From: Bradyrhizobium manausense
GTDB lineage: Bacteria; Pseudomonadota; Alphaproteobacteria; Rhizobiales; Xanthobacteraceae
NCBI RefSeq assembly: GCF_018129685.1
Contig: NZ_JAFCLG010000024.1
Coordinates: 1 to 64,000 of the forward strand
DNA length: 64,000 nucleotides
Direction: 5' to 3'
Of the stretch, positions 8,266-16,603 are shown in pieces; position 1 is the stretch's first letter; every line of letters begins with the position of its first letter. The position numbers and the translations under genes were made by a program. The notes under the pieces were generated by a model. The model had not been told where the DNA came from and did no database searches. It saw only the letters and a program-made list of their open reading frames with translations.

Positions 8266-8925
8266 ATGACCGACGAGACGCCACCCGACAGCAAGCTGAC
8301 TCGCACCAAGGAGAAGTGGGCGCGCGAGGGCCGCTTTCTCACCGGCAAGATCACGCGGCCCGAGGACCAGCGGTTGCCGCCCGGACAGCATCTCACCAAG
8401 GACTGGCCGGTGCTCGATATCGGCGTGTTGCCGCCGGTGTCGCGGGACCGCTGGCGGCTCGACGTCTACGGCGCGATCGAGAATCCCATCTTCTGGACCT
8501 ACGCCGAGTTCGCCGCGCAGAGGCAGGACCAGTTCATCTCCGACATTCATTGCGTGACGACCTGGTCGCGCTACGACAATCACTGGGAAGGGCTCGCGAC
8601 GCGCGAGCTGCTCGCGGCCTGCCATCCGCGCGACGACGCGCGCTTCGTCGTGTTGCATTCCTATGACGGCTACACCACCAACCTCGCGCTCGAGGACTTT
8701 GCAGCAGAGGACGCGCTGCTCGCCCATAGCTGGTCGGGTCAGCCTCTGAGCGAAGAGCATGGCGGCCCGGTGCGGCTCGTCGTGCCGCATCTGTACTTCT
8801 GGAAGAGCGCGAAATGGCTGCAGGCCATCGAATTCGTGACCGAGGATGCGCCCGGCTTCTGGGAAGTCCGCGGTTATCACAATCGCGGTGATCCCTGGGC
8901 CGAACAGCGCTATCAGGGCGATTAG
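8266..8925 (+). CDS. Sulfite-oxidase-like molybdopterin oxidoreductase
   Basis: 219 residues, corresponding to a stand-alone molybdopterin-binding domain of the sulfite oxidase/YedY type. The segment ISDIHCVTTWSRYDNHWEG carries Cys96, the expected molybdenum thiolate ligand. No signal peptide or TAT motif is visible, so it is likely cytoplasmic. No heme domain or YedZ-like membrane partner is adjacent. It starts 18 bases after the MFS gene and ends 25 bases before the hydrolase/OsmC gene, so it belongs to the same run. Natural substrate unknown. Confidence 0.85.
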   Translation: MTDETPPDSKLTRTKEKWAREGRFLTGKITRPEDQRLPPGQHLTKDWPVLDIGVLPPVSRDRWRLDVYGAIENPIFWTYAEFAAQRQDQFISDIHCVTTWSRYDNHWEGLATRELLAACHPRDDARFVVLHSYDGYTTNLALEDFAAEDALLAHSWSGQPLSEEHGGPVRLVVPHLYFWKSAKWLQAIEFVTEDAPGFWEVRGYHNRGDPWAEQRYQGD

Positions 8926-8950
8926 GTCCAGCAGGAACGGGGGATGGCCC

Positions 8951-10174
8951 ATGCCGACGGAACGCTTCCAATTCACCGGCGAAGGCGGTCATCAACTCGC
9001 GGCCGCGCTGGAGCTGCCCGACGGCGAGCCGGCGGCCTATGCGCTGTTCGCGCATTGCTTCACCTGCGGCAAGGACACGCTGGCAGCCAAGCGCATCTCG
9101 GTCGCACTCGCGGCCAAAGGCATTGCGGTGCTGCGTTTCGACTTCACCGGCCTCGGCTCAAGCGAAGGTGAGTTTGCCAACTCGACCTTCTCGTCGAACG
9201 TCGCCGACCTCATCCATGCTGCCGATCATCTCCGCACGACCCGAGAGGCTCCATCGGTCCTGATCGGCCACAGCCTGGGCGGCGCCGCGATCCTGGCGGC
9301 AGCCGGCAAGATTCCGGAGGCAAAAGCAGTCGTCACCATCGCAGCGCCATCCGATCCGGCTCATGTCACCGGCATGTTCAGGGACCACGTGGATGCGATC
9401 CGGGCACAGGGCGAGGTTGAAGTCTCGCTTGCGGGACGCCCCTTCCGAATCAAGCGCGAATTCCTCGACGACATCGTCGAGCATGAACTGATGAAGGATG
9501 TCGCCGGCCTGCACAAGGCGCTGCTGGTGATGCAGTCGCCAATCGACGACACCGTCGGCATCGACAACGCGACGAAGATCTTCGTCTCTGCCAAGCATCC
9601 CAAGAGTTTCGTCTCCCTCGACCACGCCGATCATCTGCTGACAAAGCCGGCAGATGCGCTCTACGCGGCCGACGTGATTGCCGCCTGGGCGAGCCGCTAT
9701 GTCGACGTCGCAACGCCTGCGAAAAATGCTGCGGCTACGGAGGAACCCCGCAGGGTCGTGGTTCAGGAGACCCGCAAGAGCAAGTTCAACCAGATCATCA
9801 CGGTCGGGCCGCACCATCTGGTGGCGGACGAGCCGAAAGCCGCCGGCGGCGAGGATGCCGGTCCCGGCCCCTATGATTTCCTGCTCGCGGGTCTCGGCGC
9901 ATGTACCTCCATGACCATGCGCCTCTACGCCGACCGCAAATCGCTGCCGCTCGATCGCGTCACAGTCACGCTGAAGCATTCCAAAATCTACGCCAAGGAC
10001 TGCGCGGAGTGCGAGACGCAAGACGGCATGCTCGACCAGATCGAGCGCGACATCGCAATGAACGGCGCGCTCGATGCCGAGCAGCGCAAGAAGCTGATGG
10101 AGATCGCCGACAAGTGCCCGGTGCACCGGACGCTGACGTCGGAGATCCGCATCGTGACCAAGGCTGTGGACTAA
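8951..10174 (+). CDS. Fused alpha/beta hydrolase - OsmC family protein
   Basis: 407 residues with two modules. Residues 1-250 form an alpha/beta hydrolase with nucleophile Ser108 in GHSLGG, a catalytic aspartate region near PIDD (197-200) and a histidine in DHADH (224-228). Residues 270-405 form an OsmC/Ohr-type domain with the two redox cysteines Cys318 (GACTS) and Cys389 (CPVHR), which reduce organic hydroperoxides in this family. The pairing suggests hydrolysis of a peroxidised ester followed by thiol peroxidase action, but that is inference. The ATG at 8951 was chosen because the upstream extension overlaps the previous gene. Confidence 0.9.
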   Translation: MPTERFQFTGEGGHQLAAALELPDGEPAAYALFAHCFTCGKDTLAAKRISVALAAKGIAVLRFDFTGLGSSEGEFANSTFSSNVADLIHAADHLRTTREAPSVLIGHSLGGAAILAAAGKIPEAKAVVTIAAPSDPAHVTGMFRDHVDAIRAQGEVEVSLAGRPFRIKREFLDDIVEHELMKDVAGLHKALLVMQSPIDDTVGIDNATKIFVSAKHPKSFVSLDHADHLLTKPADALYAADVIAAWASRYVDVATPAKNAAATEEPRRVVVQETRKSKFNQIITVGPHHLVADEPKAAGGEDAGPGPYDFLLAGLGACTSMTMRLYADRKSLPLDRVTVTLKHSKIYAKDCAECETQDGMLDQIERDIAMNGALDAEQRKKLMEIADKCPVHRTLTSEIRIVTKAVD

Positions 10175-10179
10175 ACGAA

Positions 10180-11628
10180 CTAGAAGCACGACGCCATCGT
10201 CCGCACCGCCGCACTGATCTCATTCTCGCGCCAGGCCGCAAAGCCGAGCAGCAGGCCATGATCGCGCGGCCGGCCAAGCGCCAGGCTGGACAGGGCTCGC
10301 GTTTCGACACCGGCTTCGACCAGTCGCTTCACGGTCGCCCGATCGGCACGACCGCGCTTGAGCCGGGCAACGAGCTGGATGCCGCCCGAGGGGATTTCGA
10401 CCGAGAGCATCTCGCCGAGATGGCGTTCCAGTGCCGCGACGAGGTAATCGCGGCGCGCGTGATAGAGACGGCGCACCCGGCGCAGATGCGCCAGGAAATG
10501 CCCGTCGATAATGAACTCGGCCAGCGCTTCCTGGACGTGGCTGGCGGCGATCAGCCCGATATGCCGCTGCGCGATCTCGAAGGCGCCGACCAGCGCTGGC
10601 GGCACGACGAGATAGCCGAGCCGGATATCCGAGGTCATCGCCTTCGCAAAGGTGCCGACATAGAATACGCGGCCATGGGCATCGAGGCCCTGCAAGGCGG
10701 GCACCGGCCGGCTGTCATAGTGGAATTCACCGTCGTAATCGTCCTCGACGATCCAGGTCTTGCCGGGCCGGCTCAGCCCGAGCAGCTCTGTGCGGCGGGG
10801 CAGCGACATCAACCGTCCGGTCGGGTGCTGGTGCGACGGCGTCATGAAGATCAGCTTGGGAGCTTTGAGGCCCGGCAGCCGTTGCATGCCCTGCGCGTCC
10901 AGCCTGATGCCGGTGAGCCGCGCGCCGGACGCGCGGAAAGCGGCTGCTGCGCCGGGGTAACCGGGGTCCTCGACCCAGACCTCGTCGCCGGGCGTGATCA
11001 TGGCAGCCGCAATCAGGGTCAGCGCAGCCTGCGCACTCGGCAGGATCAGGATCTGGTCGGCCGTGGCGCGAACGCCTCTGCTGGTCGCCAGATAATGCGC
11101 CAGCGCCTCGCGCAGGCGCGGACGGTTGACCGGACCAGGCTCGCGCCTTGCGGCGCGTAGGGCACTGCGGCGGAGGCAGCGCGCCCAGATCTCGTTCGGA
11201 AACTCCCGTGCATCGCCATGCCCCGGACGCAACGGCTTGAGCGGCGCCTGATAGGACATCGGCCAATCGGTCTGCTTGAGCTCGGATGCCCAGGGCGAGA
11301 GCTGCGGCTTGGCAGAACGCACGCCGGACGCGGTAGCGACCGTTCCTTCGATGCGTTCACCGCCATCGACCGTCACCACGGGACGTCGGCCGTGCGACGC
11401 CTCGATATATCCTTCGGCGGCAAGCTGCTCGAACGCATACGTGACGGTGTTGCGAGAGACGCCGAGATCGCCGGCGAGCCGGCGGCTTGACGGCAGCGCG
11501 CCGCCCTTGGCGAGCCGGCCGGCCGCGATCAGACCTCGCAGCTGGCTCGTCAGTTGCGCCACCAGCCCTTCGTCGTCGGCCCGATTCAGGTCGATCATCG
11601 CGGAAATCACGCTTTCCGAATCTGGCAC
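10180..11628 (-). CDS. MocR-type regulator (GntR helix-turn-helix plus aminotransferase domain)
   Basis: 482 residues. An N-terminal winged helix-turn-helix (about residues 20-80, with LPSSRRLAGDLGVSRNTV) is joined to a class I aminotransferase-like domain. The PLP lysine is in VGTFAKAMTSDIRLGYLV. MocR proteins sense PLP or amino compounds and control neighbouring genes. The GTG at 11628 is preferred: AGAGGA is five bases upstream, and the longer frame runs antisense through the transporter gene. ATG at 11598 is an alternative. It is divergent from an EamA exporter and shares an operator region with three copies of one motif. Confidence 0.9.
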   Translation of the reverse strand: MPDSESVISAMIDLNRADDEGLVAQLTSQLRGLIAAGRLAKGGALPSSRRLAGDLGVSRNTVTYAFEQLAAEGYIEASHGRRPVVTVDGGERIEGTVATASGVRSAKPQLSPWASELKQTDWPMSYQAPLKPLRPGHGDAREFPNEIWARCLRRSALRAARREPGPVNRPRLREALAHYLATSRGVRATADQILILPSAQAALTLIAAAMITPGDEVWVEDPGYPGAAAAFRASGARLTGIRLDAQGMQRLPGLKAPKLIFMTPSHQHPTGRLMSLPRRTELLGLSRPGKTWIVEDDYDGEFHYDSRPVPALQGLDAHGRVFYVGTFAKAMTSDIRLGYLVVPPALVGAFEIAQRHIGLIAASHVQEALAEFIIDGHFLAHLRRVRRLYHARRDYLVAALERHLGEMLSVEIPSGGIQLVARLKRGRADRATVKRLVEAGVETRALSSLALGRPRDHGLLLGFAAWRENEISAAVRTMASCF

Positions 11629-11666
11629 CTTATTCCTCTCATATCTGGCACTTTTTAAGGTGCCAG
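11620..11666. promoter_or_regulatory. Candidate MocR operator: two direct repeats plus one inverted copy
   Basis: ATCTGGCAC occurs at 11620-11628 and again at 11643-11651, 23 bases apart (about two helical turns). An inverted copy, AGGTGCCAG, is at 11658-11666. Direct-repeat operators spaced by full turns are known for MocR dimers such as PdxR and GabR. The first copy covers the regulator's GTG start, which would fit autoregulation. Confidence 0.6.
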
Positions 11667-11710
11667 CCTGGATGCTATCCACGCGATCGGACTGCTTCAA
11701 GGACTTTGCA

Positions 11711-12628
11711 ATGAACTCTTCCCTGTCTTCCCGCACGGCCATCGGCCTGTTCCTCATCGTCGTGCTGGCCTGGGGCGTGAACTGGTCGGTGACGAAACAG
11801 CTCGTGCAATCCCTTCCGCCACTGTGGTCGTCGGCGATTCGGAGCTGGATCGCGCTGGCGGGATTGTTCGTGATCCTCGGCCTCAGCAACAATCTGGTGA
11901 TCCCGGAACGGCGTGACATTCCGGTGGTGCTCAGCGTGGCGCTGCTGCACATGACGATATTCTCGGTCCTGGTTGCGGCCGGCGTGCGCTTTCTGCCCGC
12001 GAGCAAGGCCATCGTGCTGGGCTACACCACGCCGCTCTGGGTCGCGATCGCCGCGCCCCTGCTCGATCAGGATACGCTGACCGCGCCAAAGCTCGCCGGT
12101 GCCCTGCTCGGCCTGATCGGCCTTGCCGTGATCCTGAATCCAACGTCGATCGACTGGACCAACTCAAATGTCCTCCTCGGCGCCGGCATGGTCATTCTGG
12201 CCGCGATCTCCTGGGCTGCGAATATCATCTATATCCGCGCACACCACTGGATCGCGTCCCCGCTCCAGCTCCTGATCTGGCAGGTGCTGGTTGCGACGAT
12301 CATCCTGACCGGTTCGGCGCTGGTCACGGATGGCCTGCCGCACGCGGAATGGTCGTGGAAGCTCGTCCTGCTGTTGCTGTATTCCGGCCTGATCGGGACC
12401 GCGCTGGCCTATTGGGCGATGTCGATGGTCAACAAGAGCATCTCGGCCCTGACGACATCGCTCGGCACCACCGGAACGCCGCTCGTCGGCATTGCCAGCG
12501 CGGCAATCCTGCTGGGTGAGCCGATCGACAGGAGCCTCGTCATCGCGGCGGCCCTGATCGTCACCGGCATTGGGCTTGCGACGCTGGGAGACAGGTTGTT
12601 GCGCCGTCAGGCGACCGCGAGCGGTTGA
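11711..12628 (+). CDS. EamA/DMT family transporter
   Basis: 305 residues with about ten hydrophobic segments arranged as two repeated EamA halves (the first starting AIGLFLIVVLAWGVNWSVTK). Members export amino acids, purines or other small metabolites through the inner membrane. The divergent MocR regulator suggests a substrate linked to amino compounds or vitamin B6 metabolism. The ATG at 11711 gives the normal family N-terminus. Its last 22 bases overlap the 3' end of the convergent sulfur-transporter gene. Confidence 0.85.
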   Translation: MNSSLSSRTAIGLFLIVVLAWGVNWSVTKQLVQSLPPLWSSAIRSWIALAGLFVILGLSNNLVIPERRDIPVVLSVALLHMTIFSVLVAAGVRFLPASKAIVLGYTTPLWVAIAAPLLDQDTLTAPKLAGALLGLIGLAVILNPTSIDWTNSNVLLGAGMVILAAISWAANIIYIRAHHWIASPLQLLIWQVLVATIILTGSALVTDGLPHAEWSWKLVLLLLYSGLIGTALAYWAMSMVNKSISALTTSLGTTGTPLVGIASAAILLGEPIDRSLVIAAALIVTGIGLATLGDRLLRRQATASG

Positions 12629-13662
12629 ACGCGCAAACTGCCGCGCAAGCCAACCGTCGCGCCGAGCAGGATGCCGGCGACGGCAATGAAAGAGCCAAGC
12701 GCGAGCGTCGAGACGCCCGTGAGCCCCTGCCCGATCGAGCAGCCGAACGCCATCACGCCGCCAACGCCCATCAGCGCCGCGCCGGTGCCCGAGCGCAGCA
12801 TGTGGCGCGGCGAGGAATAGCCCTCGAGCTTGAAGCGGCCGGTGGCGAGCGCCGTGGCCAGGCTGCCGACGAAGACTCCGGCTACGGTGGCAATGCCGAA
12901 GTTCAGCGTCAGGCCGGTCGAAAGCATCGCGTATTGCAGGCCATCGGCGATCGGCGCGATGAAGGTCAGCGACGTTACCGGGACCGGATTGAAATCATCG
13001 GCGCCGAGATAGCCTGTGACATACCAGCCGCAGGCAACGAGGAGACCGACGATGGTGCCCGCCGCGATCTGCCCCGGCGAGCGGCGAAAAGCGGGATGGG
13101 CGAAGGCGAACAGGATCAACGCAACGACGATCGCGGCTGCAGCCAGCGCGCGCGAAACGGCTTCACCGAGACCGACCATCGCGAGCACCGACGGGAATGA
13201 ATTCGCATTGAATGTGATCTGCGACGCCTGAACCAGCGCAATCCGCGCCGGCGCGATCAGGCCCTTGAGCGTCATCTGCGCAGCAATGGCGAGCACGGTC
13301 ACGACGACAAAGGAGCGCAGATTGCCGCGGCCGAGCAGCACCAGCGCCCGCGAACCACAGCCGTTCGACAGCACCATGCCGTAACCGAACAGCAGTCCTC
13401 CGAGAAAGAGTACCGGCACCGAAAAGGTTGGTTGCAGATAGATCGACTTGCCGAGATCGGCCAAGCCTTGTCCGGCAAGAAACTGGCTCACCGCAATCGC
13501 TACCGCTATTGCCAGTGCGTAGCTCCTCACCAGCCGACCATCTCCCTCCGCCAGCCATCCGCGCATGCTGCTCATCAGGCAGAAGCCGCTGAGCAGGCCG
13601 ACGCAGCCATAAACCAGGCCGATGACGAGGCCGGCCAGGATGACGAGTTGGGTGGATTCCAT
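12607..13662 (-). CDS. YeeE/YedE (TsuA-like) sulfur-compound transporter
   Basis: 351 residues, very hydrophobic, with about nine to ten membrane segments. Two family signature loops are visible: SNGCGSRALVLLGRGN with Cys102, and FGCSIGQGLTGVSTLALGS in the C-terminal half. In TsuA, conserved cysteines on such loops relay thiosulfate through the membrane. The two half-repeats are in one chain, as in the full-length family. No sulfurtransferase (TusA/TsuB-like) gene is adjacent. It is followed two bases later by the dehydrogenase gene's stop on the same strand. Confidence 0.85.
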   Translation of the reverse strand: MESTQLVILAGLVIGLVYGCVGLLSGFCLMSSMRGWLAEGDGRLVRSYALAIAVAIAVSQFLAGQGLADLGKSIYLQPTFSVPVLFLGGLLFGYGMVLSNGCGSRALVLLGRGNLRSFVVVTVLAIAAQMTLKGLIAPARIALVQASQITFNANSFPSVLAMVGLGEAVSRALAAAAIVVALILFAFAHPAFRRSPGQIAAGTIVGLLVACGWYVTGYLGADDFNPVPVTSLTFIAPIADGLQYAMLSTGLTLNFGIATVAGVFVGSLATALATGRFKLEGYSSPRHMLRSGTGAALMGVGGVMAFGCSIGQGLTGVSTLALGSFIAVAGILLGATVGLRGSLRVQPLAVA

Positions 13663-13664
13663 CG

Positions 13665-14669
13665 TTACGGCTTCAGGATCACGCGATCGCGCGAGGAGCC
13701 GGCAACGGCTACATAGGCCTCTCCGGCTCGCTCGAGTGGATAGACCGAATTCGCCTTGATCGGGAATGGCTTCAAACGGCCGCTCGCAAATCCCGGGCCG
13801 AGGTCGCGCAGCACGGCACCCGTTGCGGCCGAGGACAGACCGAGCGTGTCGATGCCGACATAGGTGTGCTGACCGCGATAGAATTCGAGGATGTTGAACT
13901 GCACGATGCGGTCGATCGCCGCGATCAGGATCTGGCGGCCGCGCAACGCGAGCGACTTGTGCGCGGCCTGGAAATAGGGATCACCGACCGTGTTGAAGAC
14001 GATGTCGGCGCCCTTGCCGCCGGTCAATTCGCGCACGCGCGTGGCGACATCAACCGCGGAGGCATCGATCACCTCGATGGGTGCGTTGGTATGACCTTCA
14101 TAGGCTTCCGCCTTGCGCACAACCCCGATCACGCGCGCGCCCTGCCATGTCGCGATCTGCACGGCGGCCTGGCCGACCTTGCCGTTGACGCCGAACACCA
14201 GCACAGTCTCACCGCTCCTCGGGATGCCGGCGCGGCGAAAGCCTTCCATCGCGGTGACGAAGGGCACGCCGATGCCGGCGGCTTCCTCCCATGACACCGC
14301 TTTCGGCTTCTCGACGACCGCATCAGCTTCGACCACGAGATGGCTTGCATGCGTGCCGTCGCGGCGGATGCCGAGATCGCCGGAGGAGCCAAACACGTCG
14401 CGCCCTATTGTGCCGGCAGGCCCGTCGATCACCACGCCCGCGTAGTCGCGGCCGGGGGTGCGCGGGAACACGGCATAGGGCATCAACCCTGTGGCGGCCT
14501 TGACGTCGGATGGATTGACCGCCGCCGCCTTCACCTCGATCAGGAGATCGTTCGGACCGCGCGTCAGCGCATGATGCGCGACCACGGGCGCAACCGCAGC
14601 GGCATTTTCGGCCTTGGCATTGAGGCGGACGCAGCGTGCTTCGACGGTTTTGGGTTCGGCTGGCGACAT
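13665..14669 (-). CDS. Quinone-oxidoreductase-like medium-chain dehydrogenase
   Basis: 334 residues. GroES-like N-terminal half (LLIEVKAAAVNPSDVKAATG) and Rossmann C-terminal half with VFGVNGKVGQAAVQIA as the cofactor-binding turn. The AAVNPSD motif is typical of zinc-independent NADPH:quinone reductases; I see no zinc-ligand cysteine cluster. It probably reduces an enone or quinone with NADPH. The ATG at 14669 is used because the family begins there. A hairpin that may end the upstream paa transcript sits immediately before this start, and only two bases separate its stop from the sulfur transporter start. Confidence 0.8.
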   Translation of the reverse strand: MSPAEPKTVEARCVRLNAKAENAAAVAPVVAHHALTRGPNDLLIEVKAAAVNPSDVKAATGLMPYAVFPRTPGRDYAGVVIDGPAGTIGRDVFGSSGDLGIRRDGTHASHLVVEADAVVEKPKAVSWEEAAGIGVPFVTAMEGFRRAGIPRSGETVLVFGVNGKVGQAAVQIATWQGARVIGVVRKAEAYEGHTNAPIEVIDASAVDVATRVRELTGGKGADIVFNTVGDPYFQAAHKSLALRGRQILIAAIDRIVQFNILEFYRGQHTYVGIDTLGLSSAATGAVLRDLGPGFASGRLKPFPIKANSVYPLERAGEAYVAVAGSSRDRVILKP

Positions 14670-14670
14670 C

Positions 14671-14695
14671 GGAAAGACCCGCGATTTCTCGCGGG
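14671..14695 (-). terminator. Likely terminator of the paa operon
   Basis: Read on the minus strand, CCCGCGA, a GAAA tetraloop and TCGCGGG make a perfect 7-bp stem, followed by TCTTTCC. It lies 40 bases beyond the paaK stop and immediately ahead of the next gene's ATG. The T-tract is short, so some read-through is likely. Confidence 0.5.
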
Positions 14696-14734
14696 CCTTG
14701 TCGCCTTTGGGCGCTATCAAGTCAATCCGTCGAG

Positions 14735-16066
14735 TCAGTCCTTGGGCCGCTTGTCGTAGAGCCGCTTGGCCTTGCCGAGCGAGCGTTCCAGCGTAGCCGG
14801 CGCGACCACCTGGACCCTGGAGGTGATCCCGATGGTGTTCTTGATATGGGTCGAGATCCGGTCGGCATGGTCGACCAGGCCCCGGCCATCCCAGCTCTCG
14901 GGCCGCGCCTCGGCGATGATGGTGAGCTCGTCCATCCGGCCCTCGCGCGTCAGCTCCAAAATAAAGTGGCCGCCACACCAGTCGGTCGCGAGCAGCACCT
15001 CCTCGATCTGGGTCGGGAACAGGTTGACGCCGCGCAGGATGATCATGTCGTCCGAGCGGCCCGTCACCTTCTCCATCCGCCGCATGCCCGGCCGCGCCGT
15101 TCCCGGGAGCAGCCGGGTCAGGTCGCGGGTGCGATAGCGGATCACCGGAAAGGCTTCCTTGGTGAGCGAGGTGAAGACCAGCTCGCCCTTCTCGCCATCG
15201 GGGAGAACCGCCCCCGTCTCGGGGTCAATCACTTCGGGATAAAAATGGTCCTCCCAGATGTGCAGGCCGTCCTTGGTCTCGATGCACTCCTGCGCGACGC
15301 CGGGACCGATCACCTCGGACAGACCATAGATGTCGGTCGCGTCCATGTCGAAGGCGTCCTCGATCTCGCTGCGCATCGCGTTGGTCCAGGGCTCGGCGCC
15401 GAAGATTCCGACCTTGAGCGAGCACTGGCGCGGATCGAGCTTCTGGCGCTTGAACTCGTCGAGGATCGCGAGCATGTAGCTCGGCGTCACCGTGATGATA
15501 TCGGGCCTGAAGTCGTTGATGAGCTGCACCTGCCGCTCGGTCATGCCGCCGGAGATCGGCACCACCGTGCAGCCGAGCTTCTCGGCGCCGTAATGCACGC
15601 CGAGGCCACCGGTGAAGAGACCATAACCATAGGCATTGTGGATGATCATGCCGGTGCGGCCGCCGGCGGCGCGAATCGAGCGCGCCATCACCTCGGACCA
15701 GGTGTCGATGTCTGCTTTCGTGTAGCCCACGACGATCGGCTTGCCCGTCGTGCCGGACGAGGCATGCACACGCACCAGCTTTTCGCGTGGCACGGCGAAC
15801 ATGTTGAACGGATAATTGTCGCGAAGGTCTGTCTTCACCGTGAACGGAAACTTCGCAAGATCGGCGAGTTCGCGAAAATCGGACGGATGCACGCCGGCCT
15901 TGTCGAAAGCCTTGCGATAATGGGCGACGTTGTCGTAGGCGTGCGTCAGCGACCAGGCCAGCCGCTGCTTCTGCAACGCCATGATCTCGTCGCGTGAGGC
16001 GCGCTCCTGCGCATCCAGCTCGGCCCTATAGACGTGGCCGCCTTCCTTCAGCTTCGTCGAAGCCAT
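14735..16066 (-). CDS. paaK: Phenylacetate-CoA ligase
   Basis: 443 residues, full family length. It activates phenylacetate to phenylacetyl-CoA with ATP, the first step of the pathway. The adenylate P-loop SSGTTGKPIVVGYT starts at residue 103; the C-terminal part carries YRTRDLTRLL and a GRSDDMIILRGVNLFPTQIEE hinge region. The ATG at 16066 has GGGGAAAC upstream. It is the last gene of the paaXABCDEIK run, 32 bases after paaI, and is followed by a hairpin. Confidence 0.95.
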   Translation of the reverse strand: MASTKLKEGGHVYRAELDAQERASRDEIMALQKQRLAWSLTHAYDNVAHYRKAFDKAGVHPSDFRELADLAKFPFTVKTDLRDNYPFNMFAVPREKLVRVHASSGTTGKPIVVGYTKADIDTWSEVMARSIRAAGGRTGMIIHNAYGYGLFTGGLGVHYGAEKLGCTVVPISGGMTERQVQLINDFRPDIITVTPSYMLAILDEFKRQKLDPRQCSLKVGIFGAEPWTNAMRSEIEDAFDMDATDIYGLSEVIGPGVAQECIETKDGLHIWEDHFYPEVIDPETGAVLPDGEKGELVFTSLTKEAFPVIRYRTRDLTRLLPGTARPGMRRMEKVTGRSDDMIILRGVNLFPTQIEEVLLATDWCGGHFILELTREGRMDELTIIAEARPESWDGRGLVDHADRISTHIKNTIGITSRVQVVAPATLERSLGKAKRLYDKRPKD

Positions 16067-16098
16067 ACTCGTTTCCCCACATTGATCCGTCTTTTTGT

Positions 16099-16548
16099 TT
16101 ATTGATCTTGCGTCGGCAGCCACGTGCCCGGAATGACACGCGAATGCCCGCGGAATTCAGCAATAACGGTGTCACCGACGGTGACGCGCACATCATAGAT
16201 GCCTGAGCGGCCACCGCGGGTCACCTCACGCGCTGTCGCAACGAGACGGTCGCCGAGCTTGCCAGGCTTGATGAAGGTGATCTGCCCCTGCGCCGCGACG
16301 ACCCGGTCGTCGTGCGAATTGCAGGCAAACGCAAAGGCAGAATCCGCGAGCGTGAAGATGAAACCGCCATGGGCGATGCGCTGGCCGTTGACCATATCCG
16401 GCCGTACCGTCATCGCCAGCGTAGCAAAGCCGGGGCCGACCTCGACGATCTCCATGCCGAGGCCTTTGGAGGCATCGTCTTCCGCCCACATGGCATCGGC
16501 GCAGGCACGGGCCACATCTTCAGGCGACAGGGCGGCTTTGACGTTCAC
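16099..16548 (-). CDS. paaI: Phenylacetyl-CoA thioesterase
   Basis: 149 residues from the GTG at 16548, which has GGGAGAAG seven bases upstream. The hotdog-fold active region reads NGQRIAHGGFIFTLADSAFA with His60-Gly-Gly and Asp69, as in PaaI. In the pathway it clears dead-end CoA thioesters such as ring-epoxide products and rescues CoA. A longer ATG-started version reaching 16632 would overlap paaE, so it is less likely. Gene order E-I-K places it within the operon. Confidence 0.9.
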   Translation of the reverse strand: MNVKAALSPEDVARACADAMWAEDDASKGLGMEIVEVGPGFATLAMTVRPDMVNGQRIAHGGFIFTLADSAFAFACNSHDDRVVAAQGQITFIKPGKLGDRLVATAREVTRGGRSGIYDVRVTVGDTVIAEFRGHSRVIPGTWLPTQDQ

Positions 16549-16603
16549 ACGCTTCTCCCGGCGAAATGCCTGATCATGATGTTCTGCCTGATGGCCAAGA
16601 CTG

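Noticed and set aside
11628..12012. N-terminal extension of the MocR regulator
   Set aside because: The extra 128 codons run antisense through the transporter and precede a good ribosome site and GTG.
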